A stretch of 30,157 nucleotides of DNA from UBA4823 sp034436035 (GCA_034436035.1 DAOTVW010000131.1:1-30157); one strand, 5' to 3'. Counted from the first letter of the stretch, positions 15,281-21,027 are shown. The notes: a model not told the origin generated them from the letters alone. Numbers and translations are program-made.

Positions 15281-15423
15281 GAATGAAAACTGATCCTTTT
15301 CAAGAGTTGGTAGATAATCTCCTCAATGTGATACAGAAAGCAGAAGAGCGAGGGGTCGTTTCGGATGATGTGTGGGAGGCCGCTCAGTTAGTTTATTTTG
15401 CCAGAAAGAAGATATATGTATGA
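15277..15423 (+). CDS. Small hypothetical helical protein
   Basis: 48 residues (MRMKTDPFQELVDNLLNVIQ...) with ATGA overlaps at both ends, the second with the dCTP deaminase start, so translation is probably coupled. Function unknown. Confidence 0.6.
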   Translation: MRMKTDPFQELVDNLLNVIQKAEERGVVSDDVWEAAQLVYFARKKIYV

Positions 15424-15986
15424 TATTGAGTGATGTCGATATAGCAAAAGAAATAGAGTCTGGGCGAATCAAGATTGTCCCTAAACCTCTGCGAGAGTGT
15501 TTTCAACCAGCTAGCGTAGATTTAACTTTGGGCGATGACATGATGGAATTTGGGATGATTGATTATATCGATCCTGATTGGACCCCCAAGAAGGAAAAGG
15601 ATCGTATGATGCAGAAGATGACCAAAATCTCCGGGGACTATAAAATTTTCTCCGGATGTTTTGCTCTCGGTACCACCAAAGAGCACATTACCGTCCCAGA
15701 TAATATGGTTGCTAGAATTGAAGGAAAGTCCTCCTTGGGTCGTTTGGGACTTATGATTCACGCTACTGCTGGGTTTATCGACCCCGGGTTTCAGGGTAAC
15801 ATCACTTTAGAGTTTTCTAATCTAGCCCCGGTTCAAATCAGACTGCGGCCGGGCATGAAGATCGCTCAAGTAGCTTTCGAATATTTGACTACCTCCGCAA
15901 ACCGCCCTTACGGTCACCCGGATATAGACTCTCACTACCAGAGTCAGACGAATGTCACACCATCTAGGTATGGTCTACATGCTTAG
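15420..15986 (+). CDS. dcd: dCTP deaminase
   Basis: 188 residues, the usual length for Dcd (about 190). MILSDVDIAKEIESGRIKI, PASVDLTLG (nucleotide-binding), GKSSLGRLGLMIHATAGFIDPGF (the conserved catalytic core with Glu/Ser-Ser-x-GR and the Gly-Phe-Ile-Asp-Pro-Gly strand) and a C-terminal SRYG-like motif (TPSRYGLHA) are all present. It deaminates dCTP to dUTP to feed thymidylate synthesis; bifunctional members also hydrolyse dUTP. The start at 15420 is set by the family N-terminus and the ATGA overlap. Confidence 0.93.
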   Translation: MILSDVDIAKEIESGRIKIVPKPLRECFQPASVDLTLGDDMMEFGMIDYIDPDWTPKKEKDRMMQKMTKISGDYKIFSGCFALGTTKEHITVPDNMVARIEGKSSLGRLGLMIHATAGFIDPGFQGNITLEFSNLAPVQIRLRPGMKIAQVAFEYLTTSANRPYGHPDIDSHYQSQTNVTPSRYGLHA

Positions 15987-16008
15987 GATGATCGTCGCTG
16001 GGGAATGT

Positions 16009-16242
16009 ATGAGTGTAGGATCTCTCATTGACCATATGATATGGGACCATGGGGATCAGTTTCCCAAGGGATATGCCTCTATCCACACTGAAGCTAATAA
16101 TGCTTATTCCGTAGAAATTCTTCATCAAAAACAGCATAATAAAAAGGGTGAGAATGTAGTTCTTACCCATAAACACAAAACAAGAGGGGAAATAGAATAT
16201 TTCCCCGAATTTGAGCCAAAGGATGATGTTGATGTCTTCTAG
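16009..16242 (+). CDS. Hypothetical protein
   Basis: 77 residues from the ATG at 16009, after GGGGAA; an in-frame ATG at 15988 right after the dcd stop is the alternative. Contains several His (HKHKT) and an acidic end (FPEFEPKDDVDVF). No family recognised. Confidence 0.6.
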   Translation: MSVGSLIDHMIWDHGDQFPKGYASIHTEANNAYSVEILHQKQHNKKGENVVLTHKHKTRGEIEYFPEFEPKDDVDVF

Positions 16243-16687
16243 AATTGTTATCGATATTAATACCTTAGAGGGTAATCATGTTAATTCCGAGCAACTACTC
16301 TATATTACAATGGTGCTGGAAGATTCTTTGAATGATTGGGCTGAGAACGAAGATTTTGGATTCGCAGGTTTAGAATTCACTACCGGAGTAGAATTTGACG
16401 TTAGAGATGAGGAAGAGCTTGGCGAAAACGATGACGAAGATAGGGACGAGGACGATGCCCCCAATCCCAAGTCCTTTGATACCGATCTTTTTTCCACGGT
16501 ATTTACTCATGTAGCTTATGATGCTGATCGGTATATTCTCACTTTGAAATTTCATTCCGGCAAGATGTGGCAATATATTGATGTGCCTGAGATTGTAGCT
16601 CATGAGCTTTTGACGGCGGATTCTCCCGGTTCTTATTACCATCATAGAATCAGGGGCGCCTACGATTCCCTTCCTTACCATCCCTAA
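16232..16687 (+). CDS. KTSC domain protein
   Basis: 151 residues. The C-terminal 55 residues (FTHVAYDADRYILTL, FHSGKMWQYIDVP, YYHHRIRGAYDS) fit the KTSC domain, a small fold found in phage and bacterial proteins; the usual Lys-Thr-Ser-Cys residues are not strictly kept. A very acidic linker (DEEELGENDDEDRDEDD) separates it from an alpha/beta N-terminal part. Start at 16232 follows AAAGGATG and overlaps the previous gene by 11 nt. Function unknown. Confidence 0.7.
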   Translation: MSSRIVIDINTLEGNHVNSEQLLYITMVLEDSLNDWAENEDFGFAGLEFTTGVEFDVRDEEELGENDDEDRDEDDAPNPKSFDTDLFSTVFTHVAYDADRYILTLKFHSGKMWQYIDVPEIVAHELLTADSPGSYYHHRIRGAYDSLPYHP

Positions 16688-16701
16688 AGGAGAATATATA
16701 A

Positions 16702-17070
16702 ATGACCACCACTATTAGTGTTACCGATATTGATGAAGAGGTCTTGGGGTCCATTGAAGTTTCTCAGGATCCTAAGATGATAGACCTGACTCCGGTCGCT
16801 GATGTAGATCCCACTGAAACTCAGAAGGAAAAGCTCGTAGTAATTCGTCGCTGTGAGTGTGGGATGGAGATACACCCCACCGGTAAGCCTGGACGCCCTG
16901 CTACTCGCTGTGAGGCATGCCGCAAGGCTATCACAGAGCGTAAGACCCTCCAGTGTCGTCAGTGTGAGAAGCCTCTCCCGGCTCCCACCAAGCGTGGTCG
17001 TCCTGCTACCATTTGTGAGTCTTGCAAGACGACTCCAAAAAAGAAGTCAAATGCTAAAAAAAGCGCTTAA
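16702..17070 (+). CDS. Protein with two Cys4/GRPA (AT-hook-like) modules
   Basis: 122 residues. An acidic N-terminal half is followed by two tandem modules: CECG...KPGRPATRCEAC and CRQC...KRGRPATICESC, each a four-Cys zinc site built around a Lys/Arg-x-GRPA core, which resembles an AT-hook. The tail is Lys-rich. This suggests binding to AT-rich DNA or to RNA. A third copy of the module ends the protein encoded at 17165. Strong AAGGAG ribosome site. Confidence 0.75.
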   Translation: MTTTISVTDIDEEVLGSIEVSQDPKMIDLTPVADVDPTETQKEKLVVIRRCECGMEIHPTGKPGRPATRCEACRKAITERKTLQCRQCEKPLPAPTKRGRPATICESCKTTPKKKSNAKKSA

Positions 17071-17155
17071 GGTCGTTTTGATCCATCTATGCCTATCTGG
17101 GGCAATTTGGATCTTGTTCCAAATTTGTGGTTTAGCAGACCGACCGAGAGGGTAG
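17051..17155 (+). CDS. Small single-pass membrane peptide
   Basis: 34 residues, MLKKALKVVLIHLCLSGAIW then ILFQICGLADRPRG: basic N-terminus and one hydrophobic helix. It overlaps the preceding gene by 20 nt, and its stop overlaps the next -10 element. Supported mainly by composition and packing. Confidence 0.4.
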   Translation: MLKKALKVVLIHLCLSGAIWILFQICGLADRPRG

Positions 17156-17158
17156 AGA
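17131..17158 (+). promoter_or_regulatory. Promoter GTTTAGC / TAGAGA, leaderless type
   Basis: TTTAGC (17131-17136), 16 nt, TAGAGA (17153-17158), 6 nt to the ATG at 17165. Confidence 0.65.
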
Positions 17159-17164
17159 TACAGT

Positions 17165-17596
17165 ATGCCGATAACAACAGAGATGGAGCGGGACGCACTT
17201 ACCGATTCTGAGTTGGACAAGCTTCACCGCCAGCAGAATCAGGAGTTTCTTACTGAGCACAAAGCTTTCTATCTGACTCCCGATTATTGGAAGCTTTCTG
17301 AGCAGCAGCGGATGGATTGGGTTCGTCGTCCCAAGCTCTCTGAGCAGGAGAAGCAGATCGACAAGGTTCGCAGACTGGCGATGGAGCGTTCGGATGTGTC
17401 TGCTATGCCTAAGCGTACTCGTAAGACCACCACCCCTGTCGCTAAGGCTCTTCCTGTTGCTCCTCCTAAGAAGACCACCCCCAAGGATCAGGGTGGCAAG
17501 GAGAATCTGTGTCGCAAGTGTGGAGATGTGATTCCTCCCACGGGCAAGCGTGGTCGTCCCGCTGCATTTCATGATGGGTGCCGTCCGGCGAAGTAA
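17165..17596 (+). CDS. Basic protein with C-terminal CxxC/GRPA module
   Basis: 143 residues. The N-terminal two-thirds are charged and helical (LDKLHRQQNQEFL, LSEQEKQIDKVRRL), then a Lys/Pro/Thr linker, then CRKCG...KRGRPAAFHDGC, a variant of the neighbouring gene's zinc/GRPA module with His replacing the third Cys. Probably nucleic-acid binding. Higher GC than flanking genes. Confidence 0.7.
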   Translation: MPITTEMERDALTDSELDKLHRQQNQEFLTEHKAFYLTPDYWKLSEQQRMDWVRRPKLSEQEKQIDKVRRLAMERSDVSAMPKRTRKTTTPVAKALPVAPPKKTTPKDQGGKENLCRKCGDVIPPTGKRGRPAAFHDGCRPAK

Positions 17597-17602
17597 TACT
17601 CT

Positions 17603-17980
17603 ATGTTTCTTTTAATTATGATGGGGATCTTCCTCATGGTCATGCTTGTGGTGGAATTTAGCCATCCAATCTGGTCGAAAAAGAATGAGGAAGATCCCCA
17701 GGCCCCAGAAGATCCCGAATTTGAGGCCCTACGCAAGCAGGCTCTAGCTGAGCTACAGGAGATGGATATTATCTTCGGTATTCAACCTCCTAAACCTCAG
17801 TCAGCAAGTTATTATCCATCCGAAAACGTTTTAAAGACTGTTCAACTATTGGCACCCGGTCTACTACCAATGCGTGTGTGTACGAGATGTGGTGGGATGC
17901 GACCGGAGCTAGGACCATGCGATGTATGTGGAAGTTCAGAACAGAATTTCTCTTATATAGAAAGAAAAAATTTATGCTAA
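17603..17980 (+). CDS. Membrane-anchored zinc-ribbon protein
   Basis: 125 residues. An N-terminal hydrophobic helix (FLLIMMGIFLMVMLVVEF), an acidic linker, and a C-terminal ribbon CTRCGGMRPELGPCDVCG with two CxxC pairs. Suggests a cytoplasmic zinc domain tethered to the membrane. The start could be the ATG at 17603 or 17621; no clear ribosome site. Confidence 0.65.
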   Translation: MFLLIMMGIFLMVMLVVEFSHPIWSKKNEEDPQAPEDPEFEALRKQALAELQEMDIIFGIQPPKPQSASYYPSENVLKTVQLLAPGLLPMRVCTRCGGMRPELGPCDVCGSSEQNFSYIERKNLC

Positions 17981-18183
17981 TGTTTCTTTGGTACATATTC
18001 TTTCTGGCGCTTTTTCTTTCCATCAACCCGTGGCCTTGGTGGCTCGCAATTTTGATCGCTGCTGTAATTGTGTTTGGTTGTTGGGGGCTCTGGAGGGGTA
18101 TAAATGAGTTCCTGTATGGCAAATGGTTGGATAACTGGCTCAACGAAGATGAGGAATCTGAGCCGACAGATGTGCTAAACTAA
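17974..18183 (+). CDS. Small membrane protein
   Basis: 69 residues from the ATG at 17974, overlapping the upstream stop. Two hydrophobic helices (FLWYIFFLALFLSI and WWLAILIAAVIVFGCWGLW) and an acidic tail (NEDEESEPTD). Last gene before the tRNA array. Role unknown. Confidence 0.65.
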   Translation: MLMFLWYIFFLALFLSINPWPWWLAILIAAVIVFGCWGLWRGINEFLYGKWLDNWLNEDEESEPTDVLN

Positions 18184-18195
18184 TCTCTCAACCAT

Positions 18196-18360
18196 CCCGA
18201 GTTGGGGCATCTTCCCGGCGTATACCCTCACTCTTATAAAGTGTAGAAAGGTTAATGGTGCATACGGGTTCGACCCCCGTCGCCGGGACTTGGAAGATAA
18301 CCATTATCAGATACAAATTGCGAGAAAATAATTAGACAGGTTCGACTCCTGTACTCGGGA
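18196..18360 (+). other. tRNA-like unit enclosing a second tRNA-like unit
   Basis: CCCGAGT (18196-18202) pairs with ACTCGGG (18353-18359), and a normal T-arm ACAGG-TTCGACT-CCTGT precedes the latter. Between them sits a complete second acceptor/T-arm unit (18214-18288). Flanking the inner unit, ATCTT and AAGAT could form a D-like stem. No clear anticodon arm is visible, so this may be a disrupted tRNA gene. Confidence 0.35.
18214..18288 (+). tRNA. tRNA-like element, non-canonical core, possible UAU anticodon
   Basis: 75 nt with a perfect 7-bp acceptor (CCCGGCG/CGCCGGG), A73 and T-arm ACGGG-TTCGACC-CCCGT. A canonical D-arm is missing; the only 7-nt loop is CTTATAA on a CACT/AGTG stem (anticodon TAT, Ile AUA). 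Could be a D-arm-deficient tRNA or a decayed gene. Confidence 0.35.
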
Positions 18361-18389
18361 CTTACCACAGCAAAGGAATAAGAAATTTG

Positions 18390-18416
18390 TTTAGGATTTG
18401 GGTGAGAGGGTATACT
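18390..18416 (+). promoter_or_regulatory. Promoter for tRNA genes
   Basis: GTTTAGGA, 15 nt, TATACT (18411-18416), 14 nt before the tRNA-Leu(CAA) 5' end. Confidence 0.6.
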
Positions 18417-18430
18417 TACCCTACACCCAT

Positions 18431-18510
18431 CCCCAAGTGGTGGAATGGTAGACACGCTTGATTCAAAACCAAGTGCCTAGAGCGTGAGGGTTCGACTCCC
18501 TCCTTGGGGA
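18431..18510 (+). tRNA. tRNA-Leu(CAA)
   Basis: CCCCAAG/CTTGGGG acceptor, A73, anticodon loop TTCAAAA, long variable arm after the anticodon stem (class II), T-arm GAGGG-TTCGACT-CCCTC. CCA not encoded. Confidence 0.92.
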
Positions 18511-18513
18511 CTT

Positions 18514-18597
18514 AATAATAATTTAGAGAATCTGTTATTACTGTGTCCCAATTGTCATGCACAAACCCCTACTTACAGGGGTAAAAATAAAAAATCT
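18514..18597 (+). pseudogene. HNH endonuclease C-terminal remnant
   Basis: One frame reads NNNLENLLLLCPNCHAQTPTY then RGKNKK, the hallmark C-terminal zinc-knuckle end of phage HNH homing endonucleases. There is no start codon or N-terminal half: tRNA-Leu(CAA) ends 3 nt upstream and the frame runs into the next tRNA. Only a fragment remains. Confidence 0.65.
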
Positions 18598-18598
18598 A

Positions 18599-18671
18599 CC
18601 TTAGGTAGCCCAACGGAAGAGGCAGCGAGTTTAAACCTCGCTCAGTGAGAGTTCGAATCTCTCCCTAAGGA
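18599..18671 (+). tRNA. tRNA with anticodon TAA (Leu), short variable loop
   Basis: CCTTAGG/CCTAAGG acceptor, A73, anticodon arm GCGAG-TTTAAAC-CTCGC, 5-nt variable loop TCAGT, T-arm GAGAG-TTCGAAT-CTCTC. The anticodon reads UUA, but bacterial tRNA-Leu is normally class II. Confidence 0.88.
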
Positions 18672-18677
18672 CCAACC

Positions 18678-18854
18678 ATGACTACTCTAAACGAAATTCT
18701 TAAAGCAAGTTATAACGAGATTTATCCGCAAATCAAATGGATGCCAGCATATGCGGCGGAAAAGCGAGCGGGTCAATGGCTCGTACAAGATATCGCTCTT
18801 TGGAAAGAAAATAAGATTGATATTGCGAATGGTAAACTGATTCGCAAAAAGTAA
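18678..18854 (+). CDS. Small hypothetical protein inside the tRNA array
   Basis: 58 residues (MTTLNEILKASYNEIYPQ...), ending GKLIRKK. Starts 6 nt after the tRNA 3' end and stops 5 nt before tRNA-Cys. Good amphipathic composition, but no Shine-Dalgarno; it may be read after tRNA processing leaves a near-leaderless end. Function unknown. Confidence 0.55.
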   Translation: MTTLNEILKASYNEIYPQIKWMPAYAAEKRAGQWLVQDIALWKENKIDIANGKLIRKK

Positions 18855-18859
18855 TACTT

Positions 18860-18931
18860 GCACCTGATTCTGACGGTTGAAGAGGTAGGTCTGCAAAACC
18901 TGCTATGAGGGTTCGACTCCCTCCGGGTGCT
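18860..18931 (+). tRNA. tRNA-Cys(GCA)
   Basis: GCACCTG/CGGGTGC acceptor, loop CTGCAAA on TAGGT/ACCTG, T-arm GAGGG-TTCGACT-CCCTC, position 73 is T (U73), as expected for Cys. Confidence 0.9.
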
Positions 18932-18981
18932 CTCAAATTGACGGTTTCGAACCAGATTGGTAGTATGGATTTTGTAACTAT

Positions 18982-19053
18982 GTGGTAATAGCTCAACGGT
19001 AGAGCGCCGTCTTGCCAAGTCGGAGGCTGTGGGTTCGAATCCCATTTACCACT
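18982..19053 (+). tRNA. tRNA-Gly(GCC)
   Basis: GTGGTAA/TTACCAC acceptor, U73, loop TTGCCAA, T-arm GTGGG-TTCGAAT-CCCAT. One T-T mismatch in the anticodon stem. Confidence 0.92.
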
Positions 19054-19057
19054 CCAT

Positions 19058-19128
19058 TCCCGGGTCGTCTAATGGTAAGACAAGTGACTGTTAATCACTG
19101 AATGCGGGTCCGATTCCTGCCCTGGGAG
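19058..19128 (+). tRNA. tRNA-Asn(GTT)
   Basis: TCCCGGG/CCTGGGA acceptor, G73, AGTGA-CTGTTAA-TCACT anticodon arm, T-loop TCCGATT. Confidence 0.92.
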
Positions 19129-19330
19129 CTTTTGTACATTTAGAGTATTATGTGTATACTCTAGAGACTCCCACAAATTTTCTGAAGAAGTCGGTTTGAA
19201 GCTTCCGAAGATGGGGTACAATAGTTTTAGCGGCGGGGAAATCTCGCCCACACAGTTTCTTGACAACAGAATAGATTTGGCAGGGAAAGCCTCCAGAAAC
19301 AGGCTTGGCTAATAGGAGAGACTATTACAT
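19129..19330 (+). other. Inter-tRNA spacer with hairpins
   Basis: Contains TAGAGTAT-N7-ATACTCTA (about 19141-19163), a perfect 8-bp hairpin, and GGCG...CGCC. A stop-free frame of about 48 codons exists but has no start or recognisable sequence. No gene called. Confidence 0.4.
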
Positions 19331-19401
19331 AGGGATATCGTATAATGGTATTATGGGAGTCTCCAAAACTCACGATCGAGGTTCGATTCCTCGTGTCCCT
19401 G
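19331..19401 (+). tRNA. tRNA-Trp(CCA)
   Basis: AGGGATA/TGTCCCT acceptor, G73, loop CTCCAAA, T-arm CGAGG-TTCGATT-CCTCG. Confidence 0.92.
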
Positions 19402-19415
19402 CGCTTTAAATACAC

Positions 19416-19487
19416 GCCCTTATAACTCAAAGGTTAGAGTAGCGGTCTTTTAAACCGAGAATCCGGGTTCGAGTCCTGGTGGGGGCA
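19416..19487 (+). tRNA. tRNA-Lys(TTT)
   Basis: GCCCTTA/TGGGGGC acceptor (two G-U pairs), A73, loop CTTTTAA, T-arm CCGGG-TTCGAGT-CCTGG. Confidence 0.9.
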
Positions 19488-19798
19488 CGGGGAAAGAGCG
19501 GTTCGACTCCGCATCCTAGGTCAAAAATGATATTTAGTGTAACGGCAGCACGTCCCCTGATTTTACCTCAAGCCGGGTCCCTTTCCTGGGACCGTTAGAC
19601 TGAGGCGCATGCCAGAGGGGAAAGAGTAATTCACTTAGTACCTTTGTGTTGAAGGAGCCTAGGACGCTAGGAATGAAGGGTAGACCGAGGAATCTAGGGT
19701 GCAAGTCCCTAGTCGGGTGTGATTAGAAAGCCCGATCCGCTAAAAGTTAAGCCCACCGGCAAACCTTGTAATTGCAAACACATGGCATGCTAAAATGT
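19488..19798 (+). other. Structured RNA or tRNA-debris region
   Basis: No gene recognised. Holds an isolated T-arm with 3' acceptor (GCGG-TTCGACT-CCGC then TCCTAGG), a D-arm-like AGTGTAACGGCAGCAC followed by a loop TTTTACC, a second T-arm-like CCGGG-TCCCTTT-CCTGG, CTAGGG-TGCAAGT-CCCTAG, and TCGGG...CCCGA. CCTAGGA at 19659 could pair with TCCTAGG upstream, but CCTAGG is self-complementary. Likely decayed tRNAs or an uncharacterised folded RNA. Confidence 0.35.
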
Positions 19799-19868
19799 GG
19801 CGATGTAGTTTAAATAAAACACCCCCATCCGAGCGGGGAGATGCAGTAGATAATTTCTGGCGATCGCC
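19799..19868 (+). tRNA. Possible degenerate tRNA-Arg(CCG)
   Basis: GGCGAT/ATCGCC acceptor (6 bp), D-arm GTTT/AAAC, anticodon arm CCCC..GGGG with loop ATCCGAG (CCG), but the T-loop (GATAATT) lacks the TTC core. Probably non-functional; another Arg(CCG) lies at 22067. Confidence 0.3.
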
Positions 19869-19873
19869 TTTAT

Positions 19874-19948
19874 CCCCAAGTAGCTCAATCTGGTTAGAGC
19901 AGTGCCCTGATATGGCAAAGATTTGAGGTTCGAATCCTCTCTTGGGGA
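19874..19948 (+). tRNA. tRNA-Ile(GAT)
   Basis: CCCCAAG/CTTGGGG acceptor, A73, loop CTGATAT on TGCC/GGCA, T-arm GAGG-TTCGAAT-CCTC, standard D-arm. Confidence 0.9.
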
Positions 19949-19959
19949 CTAGCAACCAC

Positions 19960-20033
19960 GCCGGATTTGTATAATGGTATTACGCATTCGTGGTAAGAAT
20001 GAGAAATCAGTTCAATTCTGATATTCGGCTCCA
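19960..20033 (+). tRNA. tRNA-Thr(GGT), CCA encoded
   Basis: GCCGGAT/ATTCGGC acceptor, U73 then CCA, anticodon arm CATTC-GTGGTAA-GAATG, T-arm ATCAG-TTCAATT-CTGAT. Confidence 0.92.
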
Positions 20034-20035
20034 TT

Positions 20036-20107
20036 GGTTGGTTAGCTGAGATGGATTAGCGCATGCCTGAAGAGCTTGAGAGGCCGGTTCGATACCGACA
20101 CCAACCA
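20036..20107 (+). tRNA. tRNA-Phe(GAA)
   Basis: GGTTGGT/ACCAACC acceptor, A73, loop CTGAAGA, T-loop TTCGATA. One mismatch each in the anticodon and T stems. Confidence 0.88.
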
Positions 20108-20280
20108 CGTAATAGGGAGTTAGTACGGCGAAAGGGAGTATACGCCCAAAGTAAGCCCGAAAGCTCCCGGCGCTTCGATTCGCCGTGGGATAATAAGTAA
20201 GGTTCGCAACCCAACGAATTATCCCCATCTAGGATCGCAACCTGGATGCCCATTTTATAGGGGACGGCATTATAATTTAT
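20108..20280 (+). other. Structured non-coding stretch
   Basis: Several nested pairings: GGGAG...CTCCC with GGCG...CGCC inside, CGGCG-CTTCGATT-CGCCG, GGGATAAT...ATTATCCC, ATCTAGG-ATCGCAA-CCTGGAT, and GCCGT...ACGGC. Two T-arm-like hairpins are present but no full cloverleaf. Not coding; could be an RNA of its own or tRNA remnants. Confidence 0.35.
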
Positions 20281-20353
20281 TGGTCCCTGGTGTAATTGGC
20301 AACACGCTTGGCTCTGACCCAAGAAAGTCCAGGTTCGATCCCTGGGGGACCAG
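20281..20353 (+). tRNA. tRNA-Gln(CTG)
   Basis: TGGTCCC/GGGACCA acceptor, G73, CTTGG-CTCTGAC-CCAAG anticodon arm, CCAGG-TTCGATC-CCTGG T-arm. Confidence 0.93.
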
Positions 20354-20358
20354 CTTTT

Positions 20359-20436
20359 GCTTCGTTGGTGGAATCTGGCTAACACGCTTGCCCCTCAAGC
20401 AAGAGATTACCGGTTCAAATCCGGTACGAGGTACCA
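20359..20436 (+). tRNA. tRNA-Glu(CTC), CCA encoded
   Basis: GCTTCGT/ACGAGGT acceptor with G1-U72, A73, CTTGC-CCCTCAA-GCAAG anticodon arm, T-arm ACCGG-TTCAAAT-CCGGT. Position 33 is C rather than the near-universal U. Confidence 0.8.
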
Positions 20437-20437
20437 T

Positions 20438-20510
20438 GGTGGTATTGGTGTAGAGGTAGTCACACTTGACTGTGAATCAAGAGGAACCGGATCGTTACCG
20501 GTATATCACC
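20438..20510 (+). tRNA. tRNA-His(GTG)
   Basis: GTGGTAT/ATATCAC acceptor preceded by G-1 facing C73, the His identity pair. CTTGA-CTGTGAA-TCAAG anticodon arm. T-arm ACCGG-ATCGTTA-CCGGT has the A54/U58 loop. Confidence 0.92.
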
Positions 20511-20533
20511 CTCAAAAAAAAGATTTTGTATAT

Positions 20534-20608
20534 GCTCGGTTGGTGAAATGGAAATCACGTAGGTCTACGAAACCTAAATTGAGGGTTCGAATCCCTTGCT
20601 GAGTACCA
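20534..20608 (+). tRNA. tRNA-Arg(ACG), CCA encoded
   Basis: GCTCGGT/GCTGAGT acceptor with G1-U72, A73, TAGGT-CTACGAA-ACCTA anticodon arm, T-arm GAGGG-TTCGAAT-CCCTT. Confidence 0.9.
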
Positions 20609-20617
20609 AATTTGCGT

Positions 20618-20692
20618 GCGGGTAAGGTGTTAAGGGATACACGATGGCCTTCCAAGTCATAGTTGCGGGATCGTTACCCGCTACCCGCTCCA
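20618..20692 (+). tRNA. tRNA-Gly(TCC), CCA encoded
   Basis: GCGGGTA/TACCCGC acceptor, U73, ATGGC-CTTCCAA-GTCAT anticodon arm, T-arm GCGGG-ATCGTTA-CCCGC (A54/U58 loop). Confidence 0.92.
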
Positions 20693-20693
20693 T

Positions 20694-20818
20694 GCGAACG
20701 TGCTGAAATTGGTAGACAGAAGCTAAAGTTACCCGCATTCCCTTAAAATGTTCTCTATAATTAGGCGGGTAGCTCGCTGGCCCTAGTAGCCGTGGAGGTT
20801 CGAATCCTCCCGTTCGCA
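20694..20818 (+). tRNA. Class II tRNA (Leu-like) with an internal insertion
   Basis: GCGAACG/CGTTCGC acceptor, A73, Leu-like D-arm (GCTGAAATTGGTAGACAG), variable-arm-like GGC-CCTAGTA-GCC and normal T-arm GGAGG-TTCGAAT-CCTCC. AGCTA and TAGCT pair as anticodon stem but enclose about 43 nt instead of 7, containing ACCCGC...GCGGGT. The anticodon cannot be assigned; CTTAAAA within the insert would read UUA. Confidence 0.6.
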
Positions 20819-20822
20819 CTTG

Positions 20823-20850
20823 TTTAGGATCTTGATTTTAGGGGTAGAAC
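20823..20850 (+). promoter_or_regulatory. Promoter GTTTAGGA / TAGAAC, leaderless type
   Basis: TTTAGG (20823-20828), 16 nt, TAGAAC (20845-20850), 6 nt to the ATG at 20857. Confidence 0.7.
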
Positions 20851-20856
20851 ATGCAT

Positions 20857-21027
20857 ATGAAGATGATGGGAAGGCTCGACAAGATCAGGTGGTGCTGTGA
20901 CTACGACAACCCCGGTCGTCAGTCCAACGCTGGTCGCCTCGCTCCGAATTCGAAGAAGGCTCATCGCAAGGCGATGCGTCACTCTCTCCGTCAGGTCGAA
21001 AAGAAGTCCTGGCAGAACGAGGTTTAG
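20857..21027 (+). CDS. Small basic protein inside the tRNA array
   Basis: 56 residues, very basic (APNSKKAHRKAMRHSLRQ), with a CC pair near the start. Expected to bind nucleic acid; the position among tRNAs and the strong leaderless promoter suggest high, independent expression. GC-rich compared with its surroundings. No family recognised. Confidence 0.65.
   Translation: MKMMGRLDKIRWCCDYDNPGRQSNAGRLAPNSKKAHRKAMRHSLRQVEKKSWQNEV

Noticed and set aside
19146..19311. Stop-free frame between tRNA-Asn and tRNA-Trp
   Set aside because: No start codon or ribosome site, no recognisable motif; the length is within chance expectation.
19488..19798. tmRNA, including a permuted two-piece form
   Set aside because: A T-arm and matching acceptor-like sequences exist, but there is no G-A-rich 5' domain, no clear tag-peptide frame ending in Ala-Ala, and the acceptor match depends on a palindromic CCTAGG.
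20056..20385. 109-codon minus-strand ORF across tRNA genes, and similar frames at 18773-19045, 19740-19955 and 21080-21289
   Set aside because: They run antisense through cloverleaf genes; repeated T-arm reverse complements produce similar meaningless peptides in each.
20694..20818. Group I intron in the tRNA
   Set aside because: The insert is only about 36 nt, far too short for a group I intron core.
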